Assembly (NCBI GenBank): GCA_967755175.1 | Contig: CBRAFO010000007.1 | Coordinates: 12,356 to 76,355 of the forward strand | From: Rariglobus sp967755175 | GTDB lineage: Bacteria; Verrucomicrobiota; Verrucomicrobiia; Opitutales; Opitutaceae | DNA: 64,000 nucleotides | Direction: 5' to 3' | Shown here: positions 56,246-64,000 of the stretch, piece after piece | Layout: the number at the start of each line of letters is the position of its first letter | How positions within the stretch are numbered: the first letter of the stretch is position 1 | Made by a program: the position numbers and the translations under genes | Notes under the pieces: model-generated | Told to the model about the DNA's origin: nothing | Database searches by the model: none | Seen by the model: only the letters and a program-made list of their open reading frames with translations

Positions 56246-57280
56246 TCAGTTGACGTGTCGCGTCGTGTTGCCGTCGCGCCAGACGCCATCGACGTGGACC
56301 GTGCGCGGGGCCGCGAGCAGTCCGCGCTCGTTGCGCTGGAGTCGCCCGATGAGCATGTCCACGGAGGCCTCGCCGATATCGCGCGTGCGCTCGTCGATGC
56401 CGGACATGCCGACGGGCGCACAACCGAGTTCCAACGCGGCGACGCCGAGTTCCTCGGGCACGGCGGCCACTTCACGGATGACGCGCAACATGTAGTCCGC
56501 GCTGGAGAGCAGCACGGCATCCGGTCGTTCCTTCCGCAGCCAAGCTCGCACAATTTCGGGCGTCGTATCATCGCCGTGGAGCATCAGCGGAGCCACCCGT
56601 CTTTCCGGGGGTAGCTGATTGAGCTTCACGAGATTCGCCGCCTCGTATTGGTGCTCACAGCGGATGTTCAGGACGGGGTTGTCGAGAAAACCGATGCGCT
56701 GGTAACCTCGGGCTTCCAGCACTGCCCACGCGCGGTTGAAGTTGTGAAAGTAATCGATGCAGGTGCGAGAGAGTCCGAGCGTCGAGACCGATAAGTCGGT
56801 GGTAACCGCGGCGAAATTTTCCCATCGGGTGAATCGACTTGGGCCGGTATGGAGTTTGGGCGCGAGAATCAGGCCGTGGATACCGCGGGTGACGAGGATT
56901 TGGTTCAATCGTTCCGGCGGCGTGTCATGGGCTCCTACGCGAAACTCCTCAATCAGATAACCGCGTCGTTTGGCCTGCGACTCCATCCCCGCCCACATGG
57001 CCTGAAAAATCGGGTAGTTGCGCCAGTTCCAGTGCGCTTCGGGCTCGTTAAGCACGGCGAGCACGGTATCGCGTCGCGTGGCATGGAGGCGCGACATCAG
57101 AAGCGAGATCAACGGGTCGGGCTGGTAGCCCAGCTCGCTCGCGGCCTTGAGCACTCGCTCTTTGGTGGCGGTCGCGATCTCCGGGTGGTTGCGCATGGCC
57201 ATCGATACGGTCGATCGGCCAAGCCCCACTTTGCGGGCAATATCGGCCATGGTGATGAGGCGGGCAGGCATTTCTGACAT
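56246..57280 (-). CDS. LacI-family transcriptional regulator
   Basis: Product of 344 residues from the ATG near 57280; a TTG 48 bp further upstream would add a proline-rich stretch that is unlikely to be translated. The LacI helix-turn-helix sits at about 10-55 (TMADIARKVGLGRSTVSMAM), followed by the hinge (LGYQPDPLISLLMSRLHATR) and a periplasmic-binding-like sensor domain. It is similar in layout to the regulator at 14505-15533 (shared GYQPDP, GYxxEEF and ILxTRxIxGxxxAP patterns), so both belong to one subgroup. It lies upstream of the GH51/GH43 series on the same strand and probably controls it. It stands inside the 6.6-kb block bounded by the direct repeats. Confidence 0.9.
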   Translation of the reverse strand: MSEMPARLITMADIARKVGLGRSTVSMAMRNHPEIATATKERVLKAASELGYQPDPLISLLMSRLHATRRDTVLAVLNEPEAHWNWRNYPIFQAMWAGMESQAKRRGYLIEEFRVGAHDTPPERLNQILVTRGIHGLILAPKLHTGPSRFTRWENFAAVTTDLSVSTLGLSRTCIDYFHNFNRAWAVLEARGYQRIGFLDNPVLNIRCEHQYEAANLVKLNQLPPERRVAPLMLHGDDTTPEIVRAWLRKERPDAVLLSSADYMLRVIREVAAVPEELGVAALELGCAPVGMSGIDERTRDIGEASVDMLIGRLQRNERGLLAAPRTVHVDGVWRDGNTTRHVN

Positions 57281-57407
57281 GAGATCGTGCGTTCCGTGCG
57301 GGGGAGGGAACGGGGCAAAAGGGGGCAATAAGTTTTGTTGGTTTTAGCATGGCTCCCTCTCGTGCCACCGCGTCCCTCCGGCTCAACTAGTAAACTACAA
57401 AAAACGA

Positions 57408-57438
57408 CCCCTTATGATCGCCGCCCCTTATGATCGCC
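57408..57438. repeat. Tandem 15-bp repeat upstream of the LacI gene
   Basis: CCCCTTATGATCGCC occurs twice (57408-57422 and 57424-57438) separated by one G, between the PEP-CTERM stop and the LacI promoter region. It may be a replication slippage product or a paired binding site. Confidence 0.7.
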
Positions 57439-57444
57439 CCCCGT

Positions 57445-58101
57445 TCAGGCCTTGGCGCGACGGCGGCGGAACCCCATCGCTCCGACCAAGGCGAGCCCGC
57501 CGGCAGCGATGCCATAGGTCGAGGGCTCGGGGATCGCGGAAGTGACCGACAGCGTAACGTCATCCCAAGCTATAGCATCCTGTCCAGTTGGCTTTTCAAT
57601 GATTACCCCAAGTTTCCCGCCGACCGATCCAGCCGTCGCCACAATCGAGTCGAAGGTATACGTTTGATAAGGACTGCCGGTAACATTCTGCGTGAAGGTG
57701 CTGATCACGTTGGTTGGCGAGATTGGCGTGCCTGGGGCGTCAAAGAATAAGGTATATTTGATCTGGGAAGCAGCGCCCCAACTTTTACCAACGAAGCTAA
57801 GGGTGAATACGTCTCCGGCCTGAATCGTATAATCGCTCAAATTATAAGCCCCGTTTCCACCAGCAGAGGCTATAAAGGCGGAACGTCCGTTATTATAAGT
57901 GCCCCACCAACCGGCTAATTCCACGCCCCCGTCACTGACTGTGCCATAATTAGACCAACCAGGGATATCTGGAGCCGAGTCAAATCCGCCGAAATTATTC
58001 TGCGTCGTCGCCTCAAAGTCACCGTTTGTTAGCGTAACACTTGCCGCCTGCACACTTGATGCCGCCAATATCGTCGCGGCCAAAAAAAACATCTTGTTCA
58101 T
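57445..58101 (-). CDS. PEP-CTERM sorted extracellular protein
   Basis: Product of 218 residues with an N-terminal signal peptide (MNKMFFLAATILAASSVQA), a beta-sandwich of about 160 residues (VTLTNGDFEATTQNN, TFDSIVATAGSVGGKLGVII), and a C-terminal PEP-CTERM tripartite signal: IPEPSTYG, a hydrophobic helix (IAAGGLALVGAMGF) and RRRRAKA. Such proteins are exported and then processed and anchored by an exosortase, which is not in the window. The N-terminal NGDFE start is typical of carbohydrate-binding-like jelly rolls, so adhesion or glycan binding is plausible but unproven. It is less GC-rich than its neighbours. Confidence 0.85.
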   Translation of the reverse strand: MNKMFFLAATILAASSVQAASVTLTNGDFEATTQNNFGGFDSAPDIPGWSNYGTVSDGGVELAGWWGTYNNGRSAFIASAGGNGAYNLSDYTIQAGDVFTLSFVGKSWGAASQIKYTLFFDAPGTPISPTNVISTFTQNVTGSPYQTYTFDSIVATAGSVGGKLGVIIEKPTGQDAIAWDDVTLSVTSAIPEPSTYGIAAGGLALVGAMGFRRRRAKA

Positions 58102-58226
58102 ATTTTTTCCTTAATTTTTTATGGGGTTGTTTATTTGTTCACCGAGCTCCACGGGAACCGTTGATAAAGAGGTAGGGCTACTGATAAGAAACTGGGTTTG
58201 CCGGGGATCGGGTCAGGAGTGCGTGG

Positions 58227-58421
58227 TTAGCAGTTCGCCGGCACGACCGCTCCTGTGCCGTTCGGCACTGCACCGCCGGTCCAGTTGGTTCCGTTGTTCC
58301 AGTCGGTGCTGGTGCCACCAAGCCAGTCTGCCGCCTGCGCTGCGGGGCAGCAGACGGTGACGAGGGTTACGGTGAGGGCGATCCCCGACCATTTCAGGAG
58401 GGGCGTTCGAGTGGATTTCAT
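58227..58421 (-). pseudogene. Truncated 5' stub of an autotransporter-type repeat protein
   Basis: From the ATG at 58421 a signal peptide (about 33 residues, ending PAAQA) leads into ADWLGGTSTDWNNGTNWTGG, then AVPNGTGAVVPANC and a stop after 64 residues. The W-GG-T-W-NW-GG pattern is the usual opening of very long autotransporter-associated beta-strand repeat or PEP-CTERM proteins in Verrucomicrobiota, which run to a thousand or more residues. Here only the start remains, so this is probably a decayed gene; a short secreted product cannot be excluded. Confidence 0.55.
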
Positions 58422-58538
58422 GAGACAGTGGAGGTATGGGGGCTTGCCGAGAGTGCCGGCATGCATGATTAACAACGGCCTAATCTAGCCAATCTTGCCC
58501 TCCTCGGGCAATGGGCGGAAACACTCATGCCTCCCTCG

Positions 58539-58711
58539 GCGCTGTCTTCAAAGTAACCCGGAGCTTTGCTTAGGCCCTGCGGGTGAGGCGGAAACCAAGC
58601 TGGGCCGGCGTTGACCTCGGCGGCACGGGCCGCTGGCCCGCCTCCGCCCCGGCCGCCTTGGCCGAGCATGGTTCCGCCTCACGAAGCATCGGTCTATTTT
58701 GAAGACAGCGC
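58539..58711. mobile_element. MITE-like fold-back element
   Basis: GCGCTGTCTTCAAA (58539-58552) has a perfect inverted partner TTTGAAGACAGCGC (58698-58711). The arms pair further inside: GTGAGGCGGAAACCA in the left arm matches TGGTTCCGCCTCAC in the right. The element of about 173 bp is thus one long imperfect palindrome, with no coding capacity of its own. I see no clear target-site duplication. The terminal repeats resemble those of insertion sequences, but I cannot name a family. Confidence 0.6.
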
Positions 58712-58713
58712 TT

Positions 58714-58878
58714 AGCCGTAGAAATTCAGTCGAGAGGGTCGTATCGAGGTAATTTGACGGCACCTTTCAGAGTGCGTCATCCGCTCGAAATACCCACGGG
58801 TATTCCTTGGGATTCCTCCTCTGAAATGCGCTCGCCATCTCACCCCGCTACTCCGCCTTCGACTGCATTTCTACGGCT
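58714..58878. repeat. Second fold-back element with 20-bp inverted ends
   Basis: AGCCGTAGAAATTCAGTCGA (58714-58733) and TCGACTGCATTTCTACGGCT (58859-58878) are inverted copies differing at one base. Inside, TTTCAGAG and CTCTGAAA pair, around a central palindrome AATACCC-AC-GGGTATT near 58791-58806. It begins two bases after the previous element ends. Confidence 0.6.
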
Positions 58879-58912
58879 TAGGCCATCAGTGCCCCCGGGA
58901 TCGCGGCCGCGT

Positions 58913-59566
58913 CTACAGATACGATTTGTGGTCGAAGGCGAACTTCAGCAGGCTGTGCGAGCCGTAAATGTTGAGCTTCCTGCAGATGTTGTGGCGGTGA
59001 TTTTCGACGGTTTTCGTGCTGATTTTCAGCAGGTCGGCGATCTCCTTGCTGGTGCGGTCTTCGGCGATGAGTTTCAGGACACGCGTCTCGGCGGTGGTGA
59101 GGGAGTCGAGGCTGGGTTTGCTGAGCAGCAGGGATTTCACGCGATCCTCGCGGCGGATGCCGATGGTCGCGAGAGCCGGGCTGAAGAATGTTTTGCCCTC
59201 GGCCACTTCCAACAGCGCGGAGACGACTTCCTCGCCGGCGTTCTCCTTGAGCACGTAGCCCTTCACGCCGATGTCGAGAGCGGCGTTGAACAGGTCCTCG
59301 TCGTGATACATCGTTAAAAACACGATCTGCGCGGAGCTCTGCAGTCTCCTGAGTTCGCGTGCCATCTGCAGCCCGTTGAGATGCGGCATGTCCACATCCA
59401 GAACGATGATGTCGGGCTGCAACTCAGCGGCCATCCGCAGGCCAATCGCGCCGTCGGCAGCCTCGCCAACAATGCCAAACCTCGTGTTTTCCCCGATGAT
59501 TTCGCGGAGTCCGCGACGAAACACGGGATGATCATCGACGATCAGCAGCTTCATTCGGCTTTTCAT
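58913..59566 (-). CDS. NarL/FixJ-type response regulator
   Basis: Product of 217 residues. The receiver domain (about 5-122) shows the acidic pair in LIVDDHPVFRRGL, the phosphoacceptor D57 (IIVLDVDMPHLNG), the switch region FLTMYHD and the Lys of GYVLKENAG. The C-terminal LuxR helix-turn-helix is at about 152-210 (LTTAETRVLKLIAEDRTSKE, KTVENHRHNICRKLNIYG). The start ATG at 59566 overlaps the stop of the kinase gene (ATGA), so the two form a coupled pair. It presumably activates carbohydrate genes in response to the PA14-like kinase; targets are not visible. Confidence 0.93.
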   Translation of the reverse strand: MKSRMKLLIVDDHPVFRRGLREIIGENTRFGIVGEAADGAIGLRMAAELQPDIIVLDVDMPHLNGLQMARELRRLQSSAQIVFLTMYHDEDLFNAALDIGVKGYVLKENAGEEVVSALLEVAEGKTFFSPALATIGIRREDRVKSLLLSKPSLDSLTTAETRVLKLIAEDRTSKEIADLLKISTKTVENHRHNICRKLNIYGSHSLLKFAFDHKSYL

Positions 59567-62500
59567 TTCGTTAGCGATTTGAGTGGGAGTTGAACTTGCA
59601 GATTCAGACCTTGGCCGGGTGACGAATCGATCCTGGCGGTGCCGCCCATGATTTCGGCGCGTTCGCGGATGCCGCTGAGGCCGAAACCGGCATCGGACGT
59701 GGCACCGCCCGCAGGGAGTCCGCGGCCGTTGTCACGGATCGAGATGGAGAGGACTTCCGGGGTAATTTTAATAACGACCGTGGCTTCGGTGGCGCCGGAG
59801 TGTTTGATGATGTTGTTGATGCCTTCCTGGATGATGCGGTAAACGTGGATCTCGGAGTTGCTGTTGAAGATCCCGTCGATTTCATCCACATGGCACGCGA
59901 AGCTAACGGAGTGGCTTTCCGACACCTTGCGCGTGAGGGCACGGATGGATTGCGTCAGACCGAGACGGTCCAACTGATAAGGTCTCAGGTCATGGGTGAT
60001 TTCCCGGACTTCATTGAGCGCCTGCCCCGTCGTATCGGAAATTTCCTCCAGCCGCTGGCGCACACCCGATTGATCCGCTATCGACTGGAGCGCCAAATGG
60101 GCCTGGCTCCGGATGGCCAATAGGTTCTGGCCAAGGCTGTCGTGCAGGCTGGCAGCGATGCGCCGGCGCTCGCTCTCCTGGCTTTCCAACATCCCGCGTG
60201 CGAACTCGAGTCGCGATGCCTGCTGCCTCGCGAAGCGTCTTTTGAGGAAGTCCATGCGCAGGAGCGAAGCGGCCAGAATCGTTAGAAGCAGGCAGATGGC
60301 GGTGGCGGTCCGTTGCCACGTCCACCACGGCGGGCCTTGCAGCAGGGCCACATCGAGCGGCGTCCGCAACAACACTTGCGCCAGAGTCACGGACGAAGAG
60401 GCTGTTTCCAAAACACAGACGCCGGTGACCCTGAGCACGCTGCCTGTCGCGGCCGGCTGCATCTTGTTAGCCGGATTTTCGAGCACGGCTTCGAAAATAT
60501 GGCGGTCCGCCTGCAATTCCAAGATCTGGTCCGCTCCCCGTGTTTTGGAGGCAAGCAGCCGAGCTTCGATTGTCACAAGCATGCCATTGCGTGCCGGATC
60601 GGGATTATCAGGATCCAAATTTGCCGGCACCACCGGCTGGCTGGTCTCCCGTGTGCGCCAGGTGGTGTAGGTCAGTCGCGGGACGGAATTCTTCGTTCCG
60701 GGAAAACCAATCGCTTCCACAGTCGTGTCGACCCGTGAGGGAGGTTCGTTGTGTGTCTCGATCCTCACACCTCCGGATTCATCCTGGAGATAGAAATAGC
60801 GATCGCTTCGATAGGTGACCGTGCCGGCGACCTTCACTTGATGCGGCCAGCCAAGTTCCGATCCGGATCCTATCAGGCTGTTGACCAGAACAGGTTTGGC
60901 GGGGAGCTCCGGAGCAGGCTCCACCACTTCGATAAAAGTGCGGGATGGAACGAGCAACGCCGGACTCCCGAACAAATCCTGCGAAATCACTCCGCGCAGG
61001 CGCAGCGTCGAGTTGACGAGGCTTTCCAAACCCTGCCGATCCGTCCGTCCGACCCAGACGAGGAGCGGAACCCGCTTTCCCATGACCAGCACCGTCCCGT
61101 CGGCATTCACCGCGCGTGCCACCCCTTCGATCTCGGTCCATTGACTATCCCGATAACTCGCCGCAGGTGCCTCCGCCGATGGGATCACCGGGGGCGGCAA
61201 ATTCTGCCAGCCGATAATATCGACCACAGCGGGACGGATGCCCGCCGCATACTTGCCTGGCAAGAGAGGACCTCCGATATGCACCGCTTGTCCGACCTGT
61301 AGTTGAGTGCGGAGTTTTCGCTCCGGCTGGGAGACAAACATGCCGTTTTGCGCGTCCTGAATGAAGATACACTCTTTGTCGCGCACCCGGTCGTTGAAAG
61401 TGACCACTCCGCGCATGAAAAAATACCCTCCTGGCCCGGCTTCAACCGGGTCCCTCAACGGCGGCTCCAAACCTTGCAGTGACTCGCCGGGTTCATCGAA
61501 AAATGACACATCCAGCTCCGACGGTGCCCAGATGAGGCCCGTCTTCAGATGTTCCCCCGCATCACGCACCCCCTCCCGGACGCCCCGGAATCTGGCGCGC
61601 AGGTGCGGACGCAGCGACGGTAAACTTCCCTGCCAACTGGCGACCCGCACCAGCACGCGATTGCCACCGACAGCCAGCTCCAAGGTCGCGGACCTGCCGT
61701 CCGTTGCAAGGAATTTGACCGAGCCTTCCCCTTCCACCCACCGATAACGGTCCTCCACCGCCAATTCCTGGCTCGGATCGAAGGGCTGCGGATCCGGCCA
61801 TGCTCCACCGGCCAAAACGGATATTTGCATCTCTTGCACCGCCAGTCCCACTTCGGCCGCTGTTCTGGCTTTGAGCGGCTCCAAGTTGCCCACCGAATAG
61901 TCGGTCCAGAATTCCCGCGAAATCCCTTGGGCCGTGCCGGAATCCGAACCCGCCGGCGGGACCTCGCCCCCCCGCCGCCAAGGAAGAACGAAACGCCCAT
62001 CGATGACCGACTGTTTCAGCGTCGGTCCTTCCCACGAGACAGCCAGATTACTTGCGCCCGACTCCTGTTCCTGAAGCGCCTCGATATAATACGATTTCCC
62101 CGCTTCCAAAAACAGAGATTCAGAGCGTTGGGAGGGAGATCGTGACCAATCGTGCGGGTCAGTAAACCCCGACATAAAAGCGATTCTGCGCGCCCGCGCC
62201 GGGTCAGTGCCCGTGCTCAACCACAATTCCGACGCATCGTCGCTTGCGATCCAGAAGGTATAATTGCCTGTGACCGGTGGACGCAGCCAGCCGCGCATGC
62301 GCGTCAAACGAAAGTCTCCCTCATTTTCCGGAGCTTCGAACAAGGCGCGAATATCCCGGCCCGAGGGTTGAAACGGGAATCCAGGAAGACTGGCGACATA
62401 AGGCGCGCAGGCCGATGCTTTCAACGAAACCCGCTGGCCGGCCCGCACGGAAATGTCCCACGAATCCGGATGCAGCGCCACCGCGCCGGTCGCATCCTGA

Positions 62501-62691
62501 AGGACGATCATGTTTCGGCTCGCATCCACCAAGGTCACGACGCCAGTCAATGAAAGCGCACACGTGTTGTTGGCAGAAAGGTCCTGCTTCGCGAAGATTT
62601 CAGCAACTGTCGTCACTGCGGAACTCCCGGCCCTGCATGGACAGACGATGACCAACAGAATTAGGATTATTGTCAGAAAGCGGAGCATCAA
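59563..62691 (-). CDS. NarX-type sensor histidine kinase with extracytoplasmic PA14-like and OB-like domains
   Basis: Product of 1,042 residues. A signal peptide (about 1-21) is followed by nearly 770 extracytoplasmic residues: an OB-like segment (about 28-100, SLTGVVTLVDASRNMIVLQD), a PA14-type domain (about 125-225, PVTGNYTFWIASDDASELWL, SESLFLEAGKSYYIEALQEQ), and further OB-like repeats with ECIFIQDAQNGMFVSQP and RYFYLQDESGGVRIETHN. One membrane helix (about 795-812) leads to a HisKA_3 domain with phosphoacceptor H850 (IAASLHDSLGQNLLAIRSQA) and a HATPase_c domain (NNIIKHSGATEATV, DNGRGLP, GFGLSGIRERAEIMGG). PA14 usually binds glycans, so direct sensing of extracellular carbohydrate is likely. 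It is coupled to the response regulator downstream. Confidence 0.92.
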   Translation of the reverse strand: MMLRFLTIILILLVIVCPCRAGSSAVTTVAEIFAKQDLSANNTCALSLTGVVTLVDASRNMIVLQDATGAVALHPDSWDISVRAGQRVSLKASACAPYVASLPGFPFQPSGRDIRALFEAPENEGDFRLTRMRGWLRPPVTGNYTFWIASDDASELWLSTGTDPARARRIAFMSGFTDPHDWSRSPSQRSESLFLEAGKSYYIEALQEQESGASNLAVSWEGPTLKQSVIDGRFVLPWRRGGEVPPAGSDSGTAQGISREFWTDYSVGNLEPLKARTAAEVGLAVQEMQISVLAGGAWPDPQPFDPSQELAVEDRYRWVEGEGSVKFLATDGRSATLELAVGGNRVLVRVASWQGSLPSLRPHLRARFRGVREGVRDAGEHLKTGLIWAPSELDVSFFDEPGESLQGLEPPLRDPVEAGPGGYFFMRGVVTFNDRVRDKECIFIQDAQNGMFVSQPERKLRTQLQVGQAVHIGGPLLPGKYAAGIRPAVVDIIGWQNLPPPVIPSAEAPAASYRDSQWTEIEGVARAVNADGTVLVMGKRVPLLVWVGRTDRQGLESLVNSTLRLRGVISQDLFGSPALLVPSRTFIEVVEPAPELPAKPVLVNSLIGSGSELGWPHQVKVAGTVTYRSDRYFYLQDESGGVRIETHNEPPSRVDTTVEAIGFPGTKNSVPRLTYTTWRTRETSQPVVPANLDPDNPDPARNGMLVTIEARLLASKTRGADQILELQADRHIFEAVLENPANKMQPAATGSVLRVTGVCVLETASSSVTLAQVLLRTPLDVALLQGPPWWTWQRTATAICLLLTILAASLLRMDFLKRRFARQQASRLEFARGMLESQESERRRIAASLHDSLGQNLLAIRSQAHLALQSIADQSGVRQRLEEISDTTGQALNEVREITHDLRPYQLDRLGLTQSIRALTRKVSESHSVSFACHVDEIDGIFNSNSEIHVYRIIQEGINNIIKHSGATEATVVIKITPEVLSISIRDNGRGLPAGGATSDAGFGLSGIRERAEIMGGTARIDSSPGQGLNLQVQLPLKSLTK

Positions 62692-62712
62692 TGGAAGCGC
62701 GTGGACTTCACT

Positions 62713-63372
62713 TTAGTCGGCCGCCTTGTCCACGGGCAAGTCGCGCTGGGAAAATTGCCAGTGGTCAAACTTGAACAGGTCTTCGCCGGCCGCGCCGTGG
62801 TAGGTCCACGGACCCGGCCGGTCCTGCGTGATTTGAAAACGCGCCTTCGCGGTGGGCGCGACTTTGTCGGTCGCGAGCGTCACTTCGAACTTCGTCCATT
62901 TTGGCGTCAGTCCCGAGAGGGTTTTCGCGGCAAAGACCTGGCGTCCGTCGTCACTCACGATGGACACCGTGAGCGGGCCGGAGAACCCGCGCCCACAGCG
63001 AGGCGCGATAACGGGTCCGGGGATGCACGAGGATGCCCCAGTAGCCGGCGTTCGCGACACCCGCCGGCTTCTGCGTCGACGCTTGGGCGACCGTGAGCCG
63101 CAGGCTGGTCGGGAGCTGGTCGTTGAGGGGATCCGCGGAGTCGAGCGCGATGGTCGCGACCGACGGATCGTCCGCCACCACCACCAGTGCACCGGCGTGT
63201 CGGCGTTGTCGCGGAACGCACGGTTTTGAATCAGTTCCGCGTAGAGACCGCCATCGTAGGAATGGTTGATCTCCTCGGTCATCAGGCCTTAGAGACGCGG
63301 GCTCACGTCCCCGGCCGAACGGGTGGCGTCGGCGGAGGCGAATAGGAGTGCGAAGGTGCGGATTGGATTCAT
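62713..63372 (-). pseudogene. Decayed, truncated second copy of GH51, fused to unrelated sequence
   Basis: The ATG at 63372 (MNPIRTFALLFASA) begins copy B of the GH51 5' region. Compared with copy A it has a 33-bp in-frame deletion inside the signal peptide, a nonsense codon (TAA in place of TAC, after SPRL), the same break at the TGG run (about 63185) and an 11-bp deletion near 62990. Homology ends at 62813. Beyond, the reading frame runs into PWTYHGAAGEDLFKFDHWQF and stops at 62713; this tail resembles no part of the GH51 protein and may be the end of another lost hydrolase. Not functional. Confidence 0.85.
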
Positions 63373-63622
63373 TGGGATTTCCGAAAAGGGGCGGTTCATT
63401 GCGACTTGCCGCCCATGAAAACAAGGGCGGCGAGAGTCGCGCAGGCGGAGAACAGACGGAGGGTGGATGATAGGGGTGATGCAATCATGAGGACGGGATT
63501 TGTTGAAAGAGAAGGAGGCGGGAATCCGCCGGGCATGGGGCCGCCGAGGTCAGCGGGGCACGCCGGCGGATCACCCGCGCGTGGGAGGGGTCGATGTTAA
63601 GGCTTTAGGGACAAGGTGGCGG
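62813..63622. repeat. Direct repeat copy B (810 bp)
   Basis: Matches 55342-56195 in the same orientation, with two deletions totalling 44 bp and roughly 25 substitutions counted by eye. It extends from inside the decayed GH51 copy through the orphan leader to the last codons of the GH97 gene. The two copies bracket 56196-62812. Confidence 0.9.
63396..63488 (-). pseudogene. Orphan 30-residue leader peptide, second copy
   Basis: A frame of 30 codons from the ATG at 63488, the duplicate of 55969-56061 with two visible amino-acid changes (Phe to Leu and Thr to Met: ACATLAALVFMGG). It ends at TGA overlapping an ATG in the decayed GH51 frame. It is most likely a stump of a GH43-like gene's signal sequence. 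Confidence 0.55.
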
Positions 63623-64000
63623 CGTATCCGCCACTCGGGGAGAGGCGGAGGGTGAGCGTGCGCGCGTCACTGAGATTGCGGGTGGTTTCGACCACGGTCT
63701 CGGGCGCGGCGGGGTCGGCGCCGTCGGCGAACTCACGCAGTTGCCAGCCACGGCCATTGGCTCCGAGGGCCGTGAGCGGAACGTTTAGCGTGAGGGCGTC
63801 GTCGCCGTTCATCGCGGCAATGAACCAGCGCTTGCCGGAGCGGCGGGCGATGACGAGGTGTTTTCCGATTTCGGCGGAGAGGACGACGCTTTCATCCCAA
63901 ACCGTGGGGAGGTCGCGGAAGAACTCGACGCCGGGCTGGCCGCGGTAGTTGGCGGGACTGTCGCAGAGAACGAGGAGCGGGCTGCGATAGACGACCGTCA
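63597..64000 (-). CDS. GH97-family glycosidase, C-terminal part (cut by window edge)
   Basis: The frame is open from the window edge to the TAA at 63597-63599, giving 133 residues of the C-terminus. TVVYRSPLLVLCDSPANYRG, GVEFFRDLPTVWDESVVLSA and IARRSGKRWFIAAMNG are the characteristic run into the C-terminal beta domain of GH97 enzymes (alpha-glucosidases and alpha-galactosidases, calcium-dependent, periplasmic). The catalytic barrel lies outside the window. A 26-bp trace of the same 3' end (ATLSLKP, stop) is repeated at 56170-56195 next to the other GH51 copy, showing that GH97 and GH51 once were neighbours. Confidence 0.85.
   Translation of the reverse strand, partial: TVVYRSPLLVLCDSPANYRGQPGVEFFRDLPTVWDESVVLSAEIGKHLVIARRSGKRWFIAAMNGDDALTLNVPLTALGANGRGWQLREFADGADPAAPETVVETTRNLSDARTLTLRLSPSGGYAATLSLKP

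Noticed and set aside
1..64000. tRNA, rRNA, CRISPR array, prophage or integrase
   Set aside because: I found no cloverleaf ending in CCA, no rRNA segment, no regular spacer array and no integrase or capsid genes; a tRNA scan would be decisive.

Overview
The window looks like a chromosomal segment of a saccharolytic Verrucomicrobiota, most likely an Opitutaceae-type bacterium. The support is high GC with few classical ribosome binding sites, a PEP-CTERM protein (exosortase sorting), LacI-type regulators beside glycoside hydrolases, very large secreted proteins built from LamG and FN3 repeats, and a C-terminal motif ending in FYRLVVP that I associate with this phylum. The taxon is inferred; there is no rRNA or housekeeping marker.

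Layout. 68-763: a small secreted protein of unknown function. 820-13473: two giant secreted alginate-lyase-like proteins, closed by a clear terminator. 13843-14366: a type II toxin-antitoxin pair. 14505-30496: a LacI regulator divergent from a run of saccharolytic genes (GH51, GH43, GH35, GH43, GH59, terminator, membrane-anchored lyase-like paralogue, double GH43, GH43-CBM32). 30607-32021: a GH31 gene destroyed by a stop codon and loss of its catalytic core. 32022-33040: a non-coding, partly AT-rich island. 33041-46716: a redox operon described below. On the minus strand, 46739-58421 holds a GH remnant, four GH43 genes, a frameshifted GH51, a second LacI regulator, a PEP-CTERM protein and an autotransporter stub. 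58539-58878: two adjacent fold-back repeats. 58913-62691: a two-component system whose kinase carries a PA14-like sensor. 62713-63622: a decayed second copy of the GH51 5' region. 63597 to the edge: the C-terminus of a GH97 enzyme.

How the genes work together. The GH51, GH43, GH35, GH59, GH31 and GH97 enzymes, nearly all exported, point to stripping arabinose, xylose and galactose from plant-type polymers such as arabinan, arabinoxylan or arabinogalactan. The three alginate-lyase-like proteins suggest attack on a uronic-acid polymer. Two LacI-type proteins probably gate the clusters, and the PA14 kinase may sense glycans outside the cytoplasm.

The most unusual part is 33041-46716, six tightly packed genes: a LodA/GoxA-type quinoprotein oxidase (predicted cysteine tryptophylquinone), its LodB-type flavoprotein maturase, a 2,028-residue multicopper oxidase with permuted copper motifs, a YncE-like beta-propeller, a tandem SCO copper chaperone, and a cytochrome c fused to a periplasmic-binding domain. 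I read this as one extracytoplasmic copper/quinone electron-transfer system of unknown substrate. A second theme is genome plasticity: 0.85-kb direct repeats flank a 6.6-kb regulatory block, and several glycosidase genes around it are decaying.
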